Positions 27,827 to 36,262 of a stretch of DNA of 64,000 nucleotides are shown here, piece after piece (within the stretch, counting starts at the first letter, position 1; every line of letters begins with the position of its first letter). Under the pieces are notes generated by a model. It saw only the letters and a list, made by a program, of their open reading frames with translations, searched no databases and had not been told where the DNA came from. A program made the translations under genes and the position numbers. Source of the stretch: SZUA-37 sp964472525 (GTDB taxonomy: Bacteria > Pseudomonadota > Gammaproteobacteria > UBA6429 > Thiohalophilaceae); assembly GCA_964472525.1 (NCBI GenBank), contig CAYYLL010000005.1:69447-133446 (forward strand), written 5' to 3'.

Positions 27827-30040
27827 ATGTCCCGATACAATAGTTCAGCGATAAATAAAGCGAACTTAATACATACAGCTCTACAGGATGATCTCGAAAA
27901 GATTGCTCTGGCAAGCCATCATGATCCCTTTAAAATTTTAGGTAATCAAACGGCACGTAAGGACAGCTATACCCTATTTTATGCACCCGATACACAACAA
28001 TTAAGCATCACAGAAAGAAATATCCCAACATTACGACTCGCTGACAGTGACTTTTTTGTCTGTCTGGAAAACCTGGATAAAATCGAAGAACACTATTTAC
28101 TGATACGAACCAGTAGTAATAATGGTGTGGCGACCTATCATGACCCCTATAGCTTTAAACCACAACTTGATAACGATGATTTAAACTTGTTTTCAGCAGG
28201 AAAACATTTACATATTTACCGATTATTAGGCGCACATGTTAAAGTTATAGATGGCATTAAAGGGGTACTCTTTGCCTGTTGGGCACCGAATGCCGCGCGC
28301 GTCAGCGTGATTGGTGACTTTAACAACTGGGATGGCCGCTACCACCCGATGCGTTCACGCGGTAAAAGTGGTGTCTGGGAACTTTTTATTCCAGGCATTA
28401 AAAATGCAAATTTATATAAATTTGAAATTCGAAACGCTCATTTTGGAACAATCCACTCAAAAACGGATCCTTATGCTCAACAGCTTGAACTTCGACCACG
28501 CACTGCATCCGTAATACGAGATCCTGCCCCCTTTAAGTGGCTCGACAGCGACTGGATAAAAACCAGAGAACAATATGACTGGCTACACGAACCCCTTTCT
28601 ATTTATGAATGCCATTTGGGTTCATGGCAACGTGATGAGTCGGGGCATTTTTTAAATTATCGACAACTTGCGCATCGTCTGGTTGAGTATGTTAAAGAAA
28701 CCGGCTTTACCCATATTGAATTACTACCCATTACAGAACATCCACTTGATGCGTCATGGGGATATCAAACCACAGGCTATTTTGCCGCAACCAGCCGCTT
28801 TGGCAGTGCCGAAGATTTTCGTTATTTTGTCAATTATTGTCATCAACAAGGGATTGGTGTGTTACTCGATTGGGTTCCCTCACATTTTCCAAAAGATGCT
28901 CACGGTCTAGCCAAATTTGACGGCAGTGCATTATATGAACATGAAGACCCTCGACGTGGTGAACATCGTGATTGGGGGACATTAATTTACAACTACGGCC
29001 GCAATGAAGTTAAAAATTTCCTGATATCAAGTGCCGTGTTCTGGTTAGAGGAATATCATATTGACGGTTTACGCGTCGATGCCGTTGCGTCTATGCTCTA
29101 TCTTGATTATTCCCGTGAAGATGGCGACTGGCTACCTAACCGTCATGGTGGTAATGAAAACATTGAAGCCATCGAATTCTTACGCGAATTGAATATTGCA
29201 ACACATGCCAACTACCCCGGCACCATAATCATGGCAGAAGAATCGACTGCTTGGCCTCAAGTAACACGACCGACTAATCTTGGAGGCTTAGGTTTTAGTA
29301 TGAAATGGAACATGGGCTGGATGCACGACAGTCTGACGTATTTCTCTAAAGATCCTGTGCATCGACATTACCACCACAACCAACTAACGTTTGGCTTGTT
29401 ATATCTATTCAGCGAAAATTTTATCTTACCTTTTTCACACGATGAAGTTGTACATGGCAAAAGCTCGATGGTTAATAAAATGCCCGGTGATGAATGGCAA
29501 CGTTTTGCAAATTTACGCCTACTCTATACTTATATGTTTACCTATCCGGGAAAAAAGCTTCTGTTTATGGGTTGCGAATTCGGCCAGGGTGAAGAATGGA
29601 ATCATGATAAAATGCTCGATTGGTATGTATTGCAATACCCATATCATGCCGGAATTAAAAAGTTAGTATCTGACCTTAATCAATTATACAAGCAACAAGT
29701 CGCTCTATATAAATATGACTTTGATGATACAGGTTTTGAATGGATAGACTGCAACGATACTGATCAATCTGTTTTATCTTATTTAAGAAAAACTGAACAT
29801 GAATCCATTATTATGGTATTAAATTTTACTCCTGTTATAAGAGATAACTATCGGATAGGTGTGCCTGCATCAGGGGAGTATGAAGTTATTTTTAATTCAG
29901 ATTCAAATTATTATTCTGGTAGTAATGCGGGCAGTCATTCCATTATCAAGGCTGAGAATATTGAATGGATGAATCGCCCTGCATCCGTTAAATTAACCCT
30001 TCCGCCATTGGCCGGACTGGTGCTCAAAAAAATATCATGA
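27827..30040 (+). CDS. glgB: 1,4-alpha-glucan branching enzyme
   Basis: A 737-residue protein of the long type, with two N-terminal modules (HHDPFKILGNQ, then a CBM48 around GVLFACWAPNAARVSVIGDF), the GH13 barrel and a C-terminal beta domain. Catalytic motifs: nucleophile strand HIDGLRVDAVASMLYLDY, acid/base IIMAEESTAWP, and LPFSHDEVVHGKSSM. It makes alpha-1,6 branches in glycogen. The stop overlaps the glgA start by 4 bases (ATGA), so the two are coupled. Confidence 0.96.
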   Translation: MSRYNSSAINKANLIHTALQDDLEKIALASHHDPFKILGNQTARKDSYTLFYAPDTQQLSITERNIPTLRLADSDFFVCLENLDKIEEHYLLIRTSSNNGVATYHDPYSFKPQLDNDDLNLFSAGKHLHIYRLLGAHVKVIDGIKGVLFACWAPNAARVSVIGDFNNWDGRYHPMRSRGKSGVWELFIPGIKNANLYKFEIRNAHFGTIHSKTDPYAQQLELRPRTASVIRDPAPFKWLDSDWIKTREQYDWLHEPLSIYECHLGSWQRDESGHFLNYRQLAHRLVEYVKETGFTHIELLPITEHPLDASWGYQTTGYFAATSRFGSAEDFRYFVNYCHQQGIGVLLDWVPSHFPKDAHGLAKFDGSALYEHEDPRRGEHRDWGTLIYNYGRNEVKNFLISSAVFWLEEYHIDGLRVDAVASMLYLDYSREDGDWLPNRHGGNENIEAIEFLRELNIATHANYPGTIIMAEESTAWPQVTRPTNLGGLGFSMKWNMGWMHDSLTYFSKDPVHRHYHHNQLTFGLLYLFSENFILPFSHDEVVHGKSSMVNKMPGDEWQRFANLRLLYTYMFTYPGKKLLFMGCEFGQGEEWNHDKMLDWYVLQYPYHAGIKKLVSDLNQLYKQQVALYKYDFDDTGFEWIDCNDTDQSVLSYLRKTEHESIIMVLNFTPVIRDNYRIGVPASGEYEVIFNSDSNYYSGSNAGSHSIIKAENIEWMNRPASVKLTLPPLAGLVLKKIS

Positions 30041-31485
30041 GTAAGATTTTATATATTAGTAGTGAGGCATTTCCACTTATTAAAACAGGCGGTTTAGCCG
30101 ACGTTGCGGGTAGCCTGCCCATTGCTTTATTAAAACAATCTCAAGATATTCGTTTATTATTACCGGCTTATCCTGAGGTACTGAAACAAATTAAAAAAAA
30201 TAAAATACTATCCAAGACAACATACTATAATCAATCGGTACAAATTATTGAAACTCGATTACCCGGCAGTAATGTGATTGTCTGGTTAGTTGATTGCCCT
30301 GCGGCATTTAATCGTCCGGGTGGCCCCTATACAAATCAGTATGGTCTGGCATGGGATGATAATGCGCTACGCTTTGCTATATTCTGCCTTGCTGCTGTTG
30401 ATATTGCGCTGGATAACCTAGCATTGCACTGGCATCCGGATGTTCTACATTGCAACGATTGGCAGTCAGGACTTATTCCTGCTTTATTAAGTACCCATCA
30501 TGAACGACCGGCAACTATTTTCACTATTCATAATCTTGCTTATCAAGGTGTTTTTGACCAACAAACTTTTTCTGACTTAGAACTTCCAAAAGAACTGTGG
30601 CATATTGAGGGCCTGGAATTTTACGGCCAGTTATCCTTTATAAAAGGCGGACTTGCCTATGCAGATAAAATTACAACCGTTAGCCCTCATTATGCAAAAG
30701 AAATTCTTCAACCAGAATACGGCTATGGTCTTGAAGGGCTTCTAAATTATCGAGCAAAAAACCTTTCCGGGATACTTAATGGTATTGACGAAAAAGTATG
30801 GAACCCCGGAACCGATGATTATATTGCACAAAAATATAATCGTCGTTCATTAAATAAAAAATATCTTAATAAAACAGCGTTACAACAGGAATTATCACTG
30901 CCGGTTAATGCTTGTATTCCTTTAATTGGAATGGTTAGCCGTTTAGTTGAACAAAAAGGTCTGAAATTTATTTTAGACAGTCTTACCGCTATCTTGTCAT
31001 TGCCTATGCAACTGATTATTCTCGGCACAGGTGAATCACATTATGAAGTGCAGTTATCCAATTGGGCTAGCCGGTATCCAGATAAATTAACCGTTATTAT
31101 CAGTTATGATGAAGCACTCGCACATCGCATTGAAGCTGCTAGTGACATGTATTTAATGCCATCCATCTTTGAACCTTGTGGTTTGAACCAGTTATACAGT
31201 TTACACTACGGAACACTGCCCATTGTCACTCATGTCGGTGGACTTGCTGATACGGTGGTTGATGCCAACGAAAAAAATATTACTTACGGTACCGCCAACG
31301 GTTTCGTACTTAACGCAAAAAATTCTAGCGCGCTTTTATCCACCCTTAAACGTGCACTTACCTTGTACCAAAAGCCGGATATATGGCAACAACTCCAAAA
31401 TAATGCCATGAGTGGCGATTTTTCATGGCAAACAAGTGCCGAACAATATATACGTTTGTACCAACAAGCTATAAAATCCAGTTAA
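30037..31485 (+). CDS. glgA: Glycogen synthase (ADP-glucose)
   Basis: A 482-residue GT5 enzyme. The ADP-glucose-binding motif KTGGLADVAGSLP is near the N-terminus; HCNDWQSGLIPAL, TIHNLAYQGVF, and the C-terminal GMVSRLVEQKG and PSIFEPCGLNQLY motifs are all present. It extends alpha-1,4 chains using the product of glgC. Coupled to glgB by a 4-base overlap. No terminator could be seen in the 10 bases before the convergent small gene. Confidence 0.96.
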   Translation: MSKILYISSEAFPLIKTGGLADVAGSLPIALLKQSQDIRLLLPAYPEVLKQIKKNKILSKTTYYNQSVQIIETRLPGSNVIVWLVDCPAAFNRPGGPYTNQYGLAWDDNALRFAIFCLAAVDIALDNLALHWHPDVLHCNDWQSGLIPALLSTHHERPATIFTIHNLAYQGVFDQQTFSDLELPKELWHIEGLEFYGQLSFIKGGLAYADKITTVSPHYAKEILQPEYGYGLEGLLNYRAKNLSGILNGIDEKVWNPGTDDYIAQKYNRRSLNKKYLNKTALQQELSLPVNACIPLIGMVSRLVEQKGLKFILDSLTAILSLPMQLIILGTGESHYEVQLSNWASRYPDKLTVIISYDEALAHRIEAASDMYLMPSIFEPCGLNQLYSLHYGTLPIVTHVGGLADTVVDANEKNITYGTANGFVLNAKNSSALLSTLKRALTLYQKPDIWQQLQNNAMSGDFSWQTSAEQYIRLYQQAIKSS

Positions 31486-31495
31486 GGGCAAAGAA

Positions 31496-31699
31496 CTAAC
31501 TGTGCATTTTTTTTGCAGCAGCAAAACAATCATCGCGCCATGTACAATTTATCTGATCGCATTCGCCCTCGGCTGCCGACGCAAAGCAGTTAAAATTTCC
31601 TTCTGAAATTTGAATCTCTTGTATCAATTTCATTTTACTCATACGTGATGTTTTAATACCAAAATCTTTTGCTCGGTCGCGTATTTCCTGCATATTCAT
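31496..31699 (-). CDS. Small SAP-domain protein with conserved cysteines
   Basis: The frame opens at 31717, but AAGGAGA ends just before a run of ATGs, and the ATG at 31699 (MNMQEIRDRAKDFG) has the proper 6-7 base spacing; I start there (67 residues). Residues 3-35 form a SAP-like helix-extension-helix (RDRAKDFGIKTSRMSKMKLI). The tail holds four cysteines (FNCFASAAEGECDQINCTW and RDDCFAAAK). Similar small proteins occur in many gammaproteobacteria without known function. It lies 78 bases after pgl on the same strand, and converges on glgA. Confidence 0.75.
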   Translation of the reverse strand: MNMQEIRDRAKDFGIKTSRMSKMKLIQEIQISEGNFNCFASAAEGECDQINCTWRDDCFAAAKKMHS

Positions 31700-31777
31700 C
31701 ATCATTCTCCTTGTCATATATAAAAGTATCTTTTGTTAAAACTATAAAACATATTCCAGTTTAGCTCTGTATTTGTT

Positions 31778-32446
31778 TCAGGTGCTTAATGAAACAGCAG
31801 CTTCATCAACGTACCAGTAAATATCACCAATACAGTTGATAGGTAAGGTCTCGCCTGTCTTAATGCGAGCTATAATAGAAGCTTTCTCACTCCCACCGAC
31901 TAACACTACACGGTTTAAAGTTCCTTTTAAGGTTTCTATACCCAGTGACACACGATCACTCGGTGGCTTAGGTGAATGATAAACTGGAACAACCGAACGT
32001 AAATCATTCAAAGCATCGTTATCGGGAAATAAACTTGCAGTATGCCCATCTTCACCAATGCCCAGAAAGGCAATATCAAAATGATCAAACCCGGCAATAA
32101 TCTCACGGTATTCTGTAGCGGCCTCTTCTGCGCCTTTTTCAGTTGGCATACTAAAAATATGGGGAGCCGTTATTTTTGACCATAAATATTGCTCTAACAT
32201 AACATCGTTACGTTCCTTATGCCCCTTGGGGAAACAACGCTCATCACCCAGATACCAATAAATTTTGTTCCATGCCAATTTTTTGTTAGCAAGCCAAGCT
32301 AAACAATATTTAGGTGTATTACCCCCGGGCAATGCAATATGACAAATACCTCTTTGTTGCAGGCAACCTTCTATCGTATCGGCAATAAAATCGGCAGCTG
32401 CCTTTGCAGCCAGCTCTAATTCTTTATAAACAAACCATTGGTGCAT
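31778..32446 (-). CDS. pgl: 6-phosphogluconolactonase
   Basis: A 222-residue DevB-type enzyme. Motifs: HIALPGGNTPKYCLAWL, WYLGDERCFP, FDIAFLGIGEDGHTASLFP and a RVVLVGGSEKA stretch. It hydrolyses 6-phosphogluconolactone, the zwf product, to 6-phosphogluconate. It starts 5 bases after the zwf stop, so the two enzymes of consecutive steps are made from one message. Confidence 0.94.
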   Translation of the reverse strand: MHQWFVYKELELAAKAAADFIADTIEGCLQQRGICHIALPGGNTPKYCLAWLANKKLAWNKIYWYLGDERCFPKGHKERNDVMLEQYLWSKITAPHIFSMPTEKGAEEAATEYREIIAGFDHFDIAFLGIGEDGHTASLFPDNDALNDLRSVVPVYHSPKPPSDRVSLGIETLKGTLNRVVLVGGSEKASIIARIKTGETLPINCIGDIYWYVDEAAVSLST

Positions 32447-32451
32447 TTTCG

Positions 32452-33948
32452 CTAACTCGGCTTATGCCATCCTCCAACACAATCTTCGAAAAGTGCATCC
32501 ATTCCCGGCACATCCCATGTACCCGAATGATAACGTTCTACCGACAAACGATCTTTCCATGCCTTTAAGATGGGTTCAATAATATGCCAGGACTCTTCAA
32601 CTTCATCTGCTCTTGAAAATAAAGTAGCGTCACCGGTTAGTACATCGTGTATCAGGACTTCATAGGCATCAGAAACATCCAGTCCGTTTTCTGAATAAGG
32701 GGCACGCATAACCATACGTTGTGTGTCGGTGGTGAGCCCCGGCATTTTTGCATTCATTCTTAAAAAAATACCTTCATCGGGATGCAAACGAAAAACCAGC
32801 GAATTAGCAATGGGTGGCGTTGCATGCGTATCAAAAAGATTAAAGGGTAATTTTCGGAAACGAATAACGATTTCAGAAACACGTTTAGGCAAGCGTTTAC
32901 CCGTCCAGAGAATAAAGGGGACACCTTGCCAACGCCAATTATCAATATAAAATCTTACGCCTGTAAATGTTTCGGTTACTGAATCAGGGGAAACACCCGG
33001 TTCGGCCACATAGGCTTTCAGTTTTTCATCATCACTTTTTCCTGAACCATATTGTGCAGCAACGGTTTGTTGTTTAATTTGCTCTGGTGCAATATGACGT
33101 ACAGCACGCAGTACTTTGATTTTTTCATCTCGCACTGCATTTGCGGTAAATTCAACGGGGGGTTCCATGGCGACCAGTGTCATTACTTGCATCAAGTGGT
33201 TTTGAATCATGTCACGTAAAGCACCTGACCCTTCATAATAATTTGCACGATGTTCGATACCAATGAATTCCGCAGCCGAGATCTGAATATGGTCAATAAA
33301 GTTTCTATTCCATAATGGTTCCAGAATACTATTGGCAAAGCGGTAAACCAGTAAATTTTGTACACTTTCTTTGCCCAGGTAATGATCAATACGGTATATC
33401 TGAGATTCATTTAATAATTCCTGTAGATTGGAATTTAATTCCCGAGCCGTTTCTAAGTCCATACCAAATGGTTTTTCAATAACCATCCGTCTAAAACCGT
33501 TGCTTTCAACGTCCAGTCCATGCTTGTGCAATCCTGCGGCAACGGCGGTATACCAATCGGGGGGGACCGCACAATAAAACATGGCATTGGCATGTCCATC
33601 CAGTAATTCCAGTGATGCAGCGAGGTCCGTATAAGTTTGATCGTCTTGTAAATCACCACAAACCATTTTTAATCTGGACGAGAACTCGTCCCATTGTTCA
33701 TGATCCATTTCTATATTAGGTGAATAATCAATCAAACCTTGATACAAGCTGCCTAACCAATCTTCATATGCTCGATCTTTTAACACTCCTATAATTTTAC
33801 TTTCAGGATGTAATAGGCCACAACGTAACATTTTTACTAACGCAGGTATCAACTTGCGCTTAGTCAAATCCCCTCCTGCACCAAAAATAACGATATTAGC
33901 CGGCTCAATCGGCTCAATCAGATGTTGTGCTGTCGCAGCTTGTTCCAT
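32452..33948 (-). CDS. zwf: Glucose-6-phosphate 1-dehydrogenase
   Basis: A 498-residue protein. The nucleotide-binding start is IVIFGAGGDLTKRKLIPAL; the active-site motif IYRIDHYLGKE, the EKPFG motif, and the QNHLMQVMTLVAMEPP and LVFRLHPDEGIFL regions are intact. It oxidises glucose-6-phosphate, feeding the oxidative pentose phosphate or Entner-Doudoroff route. No edd/eda genes lie nearby, and gnd precedes it by 17 bases, so the pentose phosphate route is indicated. Confidence 0.96.
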   Translation of the reverse strand: MEQAATAQHLIEPIEPANIVIFGAGGDLTKRKLIPALVKMLRCGLLHPESKIIGVLKDRAYEDWLGSLYQGLIDYSPNIEMDHEQWDEFSSRLKMVCGDLQDDQTYTDLAASLELLDGHANAMFYCAVPPDWYTAVAAGLHKHGLDVESNGFRRMVIEKPFGMDLETARELNSNLQELLNESQIYRIDHYLGKESVQNLLVYRFANSILEPLWNRNFIDHIQISAAEFIGIEHRANYYEGSGALRDMIQNHLMQVMTLVAMEPPVEFTANAVRDEKIKVLRAVRHIAPEQIKQQTVAAQYGSGKSDDEKLKAYVAEPGVSPDSVTETFTGVRFYIDNWRWQGVPFILWTGKRLPKRVSEIVIRFRKLPFNLFDTHATPPIANSLVFRLHPDEGIFLRMNAKMPGLTTDTQRMVMRAPYSENGLDVSDAYEVLIHDVLTGDATLFSRADEVEESWHIIEPILKAWKDRLSVERYHSGTWDVPGMDALFEDCVGGWHKPS

Positions 33949-33965
33949 AATGTCCTCTTTAGAAA

Positions 33966-34880
33966 CTAGTCAACCGAGCGAATGCTATGCCCACCAAACC
34001 CGGCTCGCATTGCATTCAGTACTTTACCGGCAAAAGAATTATCCTGCCGACTGCGAAAACGCATTTGTAATGCCAATGTTAAGACCGGCGTTGGTACAGC
34101 AAGGTTAATCGAATCTTGTACTGTCCAGCGACCTTCTCCTGAATCATCGACATAATCGCTCAATGATGATAAGTTTTTGTCACTAGAAAAAGCATCGGCC
34201 ATTAAATCAAGCAGCCATGAGCGCACCACACTGCCGTGTTGCCAGATTTCAGCAATCTGCTGTAAATCCAGATCCATTTCGTCTTTGGCTTCCAAAAGCT
34301 CAAAACCTTCGGCGAAAGCCTGCATCATTCCATATTCAATACCATTATGAACCATTTTGACATAATGCCCAGAACCAGCCGGCCCCACATGTCCCCAACC
34401 TTTGTCTTTAGCCGGCGCAAGTGATTCAAGTATAGGACGAATAGTGGCGACCGCTTCATCACTCCCCCCTACCATGATGCTGTAGCCATTTTCCAAACCC
34501 CAAACGCCACCGGATGTACCCGAGTCTACAAAATGAATCCCTGATTGTTGAAGATCCTTTGCTCTTTGCTTACTTAAGTTAAAATTTGAATTACCGCCAT
34601 CTATTAATATATCGCCTTCTGTCATACCGGCATTCAGTAAATCTTCAATACTTTTATCTACAACCGTATGAGGCACCATTAGCCAGATAATACGCGGTGG
34701 CGTAAGTGCCTTAATTAATTCAGCGAGATTGTTTACTGGGGTTACATTGTCCAGTTCTTGAGATAATTCTATCGCGGTCTCTGGCGAGCGATTAAATGCA
34801 ACAACTTCATGGCCATCAGCAACCAACCGACGAACCATATTTCCACCCATTTTTCCTAAACCAATCATTGCGAGTTTCAT
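33966..34880 (-). CDS. gnd: 6-phosphogluconate dehydrogenase, decarboxylating (short form)
   Basis: A 304-residue protein of the short (YqeC-like) form, much shorter than the 470-residue E. coli Gnd. N-terminal GLGKMGGNMVRRL binds the dinucleotide; DGGNSNFNLSKQRA, VDSGTSGGVWGLENG and the catalytic HYVKMVHNGIEYGMMQA motif are intact. It oxidises and decarboxylates 6-phosphogluconate to ribulose-5-phosphate. Short forms are often NAD-linked, but cofactor choice cannot be settled here (after the second strand the sequence reads FNRSPE). First gene of the gnd-zwf-pgl-SAP operon. Confidence 0.92.
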   Translation of the reverse strand: MKLAMIGLGKMGGNMVRRLVADGHEVVAFNRSPETAIELSQELDNVTPVNNLAELIKALTPPRIIWLMVPHTVVDKSIEDLLNAGMTEGDILIDGGNSNFNLSKQRAKDLQQSGIHFVDSGTSGGVWGLENGYSIMVGGSDEAVATIRPILESLAPAKDKGWGHVGPAGSGHYVKMVHNGIEYGMMQAFAEGFELLEAKDEMDLDLQQIAEIWQHGSVVRSWLLDLMADAFSSDKNLSSLSDYVDDSGEGRWTVQDSINLAVPTPVLTLALQMRFRSRQDNSFAGKVLNAMRAGFGGHSIRSVD

Positions 34881-34905
34881 TGTATTCTGCCTTTATTATT
34901 TTTCA

Positions 34906-34933
34906 CCCTGCGGTTAAAACCCTGCGGTTAAAC
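34906..34933 (-). repeat. 14-bp tandem repeat between the gnd promoter and gnd
   Basis: Two adjacent copies of CCCTGCGGTTAAA(A/C) at 34906-34919 and 34920-34933 (plus-strand reading), identical in 13 of 14 positions. They sit about 26-53 bases upstream of the gnd ATG and just downstream of its putative -10 box. A double operator or a slipped duplication are both possible. Confidence 0.7.
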
Positions 34934-34954
34934 CAGTGTCATCATCATTCTATA

Positions 34955-34984
34955 TTTATATTTTATTTTAGACCTATTTTTCAA
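34955..34984 (-). promoter_or_regulatory. Putative sigma-70 promoter of the gnd-zwf-pgl operon
   Basis: On the minus strand TTGAAA (34984-34979) and TATAAA (34960-34955) are separated by 18 bases, with an AT-rich spacer. Transcription would start near 34948, giving a leader of about 68 bases that contains the 14-bp tandem repeat. Confidence 0.55.
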
Positions 34985-35036
34985 GGTTTGTTCCAAACTA
35001 ATTTTATTATTCATTGAATATAGTTCATACAAACTG

Positions 35037-35060
35037 AAATGGGCTCAAAAGAGCCCGTTT
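35037..35060. other. GC-cored hairpin in the gnd/dioxygenase divergent region
   Basis: AAATGGGCTC-AAAA-GAGCCCGTTT forms a 10-bp stem (one T-G pair) with a 4-base loop. It resembles a rho-independent terminator, yet no gene ends here in either direction. It could be an attenuator or leader hairpin for the dioxygenase side, or the relic of a lost gene. Confidence 0.5.
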
Positions 35061-35157
35061 ATCTGTTAAAAAATATAACGTATTCATATTACACCCGCAT
35101 GATCCTACAACCTAAATCTTACGAGGATATTCTCGTCATATTTTAATAGCCTTAAAT

Positions 35158-35343
35158 GTGTTTAAATTTAAAATAGATAATGACTCTCTTAATATTGACC
35201 AATTAAATACAGTTGTTACTTTTCTTTTAATAAACCAACCTATTATTGATCAAGATCAACCCGGCCAATTACAAACAAGGGTAGTTTACGCGCTAGTGAA
35301 TAACCATCAATGGCAGGTTCCATATGACGACACCCATATTTAA
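35158..35343 (+). CDS. Possible small protein preceding and overlapping the dioxygenase gene
   Basis: A 61-codon frame with a GTG start and no strong ribosome site. The product (DNDSLNIDQLNTVVTFLLIN, QPGQLQTRVVYALVNNHQWQ) reads like a real soluble helical protein. Its end overlaps the dioxygenase start by 20 bases, as in coupled genes. No homologue is recognised. It may also be a chance frame in the leader. Confidence 0.4.
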   Translation: MFKFKIDNDSLNIDQLNTVVTFLLINQPIIDQDQPGQLQTRVVYALVNNHQWQVPYDDTHI

Positions 35344-36259
35344 TTACTCGGTATTTAATTCTTTGGCCAAAACAAACCCTTTTTATATCGAAAATAATGA
35401 CATTTATCAGGCATGGAGAGATAGAAAACTTGCCGATTATCCTCAAGACATAGGTGATCTTGTTGTTGAAATTAATGATCCACGCGCACTGACAAAAGCT
35501 GAGTACCGGGCATTACTTCAGCGCTGCCGAAAAACCAATATGGTTATCTACGCGAGTAAAACAGGCCCTGATCCAGACCCAGAAATTCCATTATCAATAG
35601 GTCGTTACTTTGGTCTTGACGACATTGATGACAATTGGCTTGCCGATAAAACTGGACTCACATCACTCACCGTAGCAAAAGAAGGCATACGACAACATTA
35701 TATTCCATACACCAACCACGCTATCAATTGGCATACCGATGGTTACTACAATACAAACAATCAACAGATTAACGCCTTGCTACTGCATGTTGTACAACGT
35801 GCTGAAGAAGGTGGTGAAAATGCACTCTTGGATCATGAAATCGCCTATATTATGTTACGCGAGAAAAACCCGGATTATATTCGCGCACTCATGCAGCCAG
35901 AAGTACTTACCCTTCCCGCACGTATTGAAGCAGGCAAGATTGCACGTGCAGAAGAGTCGGGCCCGGTGTTCAGTGTCACCGCGAGCGGCAACCTCCATAT
36001 GCGTTACACCATTCGCGTTAACAATGTTATATGGAGTGACGACACATTAACCCTTGAGGCGCTCGATTACCTGAAGAAAATCCTTAACGGTTTATCACCC
36101 TATATATTCCGTGGCTTGTTAGAACCCGGTATGGGCTTAATCAGCAATAATGTACTGCATGACCGTGCTGCTTTTACCGACAGTGAAACACACAAACGAC
36201 ATCTATATCGAGCCCGATATTTTAATCGTTTAAGTGACACTGGTGTATTAGATAATTAA
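35324..36259 (+). CDS. TauD/TfdA-like 2-oxoglutarate/Fe(II)-dependent dioxygenase
   Basis: A 311-residue protein. The iron-binding HxD motif is in NWHTDGYYN, and the distal histidine is probably in ISNNVLHDRAAF, followed by the arginine-rich HKRHLYRARYFNR that binds 2-oxoglutarate. N-terminal FNSLAKTNPFY and GDLVVEINDPRALTKAEY lead into the fold. The substrate is unknown; no taurine or sulfonate transport genes are near, so a taurine role is not supported. Stop is 3 bases from the convergent Sel1 gene end. Confidence 0.85.
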   Translation: MTTPIFNYSVFNSLAKTNPFYIENNDIYQAWRDRKLADYPQDIGDLVVEINDPRALTKAEYRALLQRCRKTNMVIYASKTGPDPDPEIPLSIGRYFGLDDIDDNWLADKTGLTSLTVAKEGIRQHYIPYTNHAINWHTDGYYNTNNQQINALLLHVVQRAEEGGENALLDHEIAYIMLREKNPDYIRALMQPEVLTLPARIEAGKIARAEESGPVFSVTASGNLHMRYTIRVNNVIWSDDTLTLEALDYLKKILNGLSPYIFRGLLEPGMGLISNNVLHDRAAFTDSETHKRHLYRARYFNRLSDTGVLDN

Positions 36260-36262
36260 CGA

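Noticed and set aside
35037..35060. Hairpin considered as a terminator
   Set aside because: No upstream gene ends there in either direction, so it is listed as a hairpin only.
35324..36259. Calling the dioxygenase taurine dioxygenase (tauD)
   Set aside because: Only general family motifs are present and no sulfonate transport genes are near, so the specific name is not supported.
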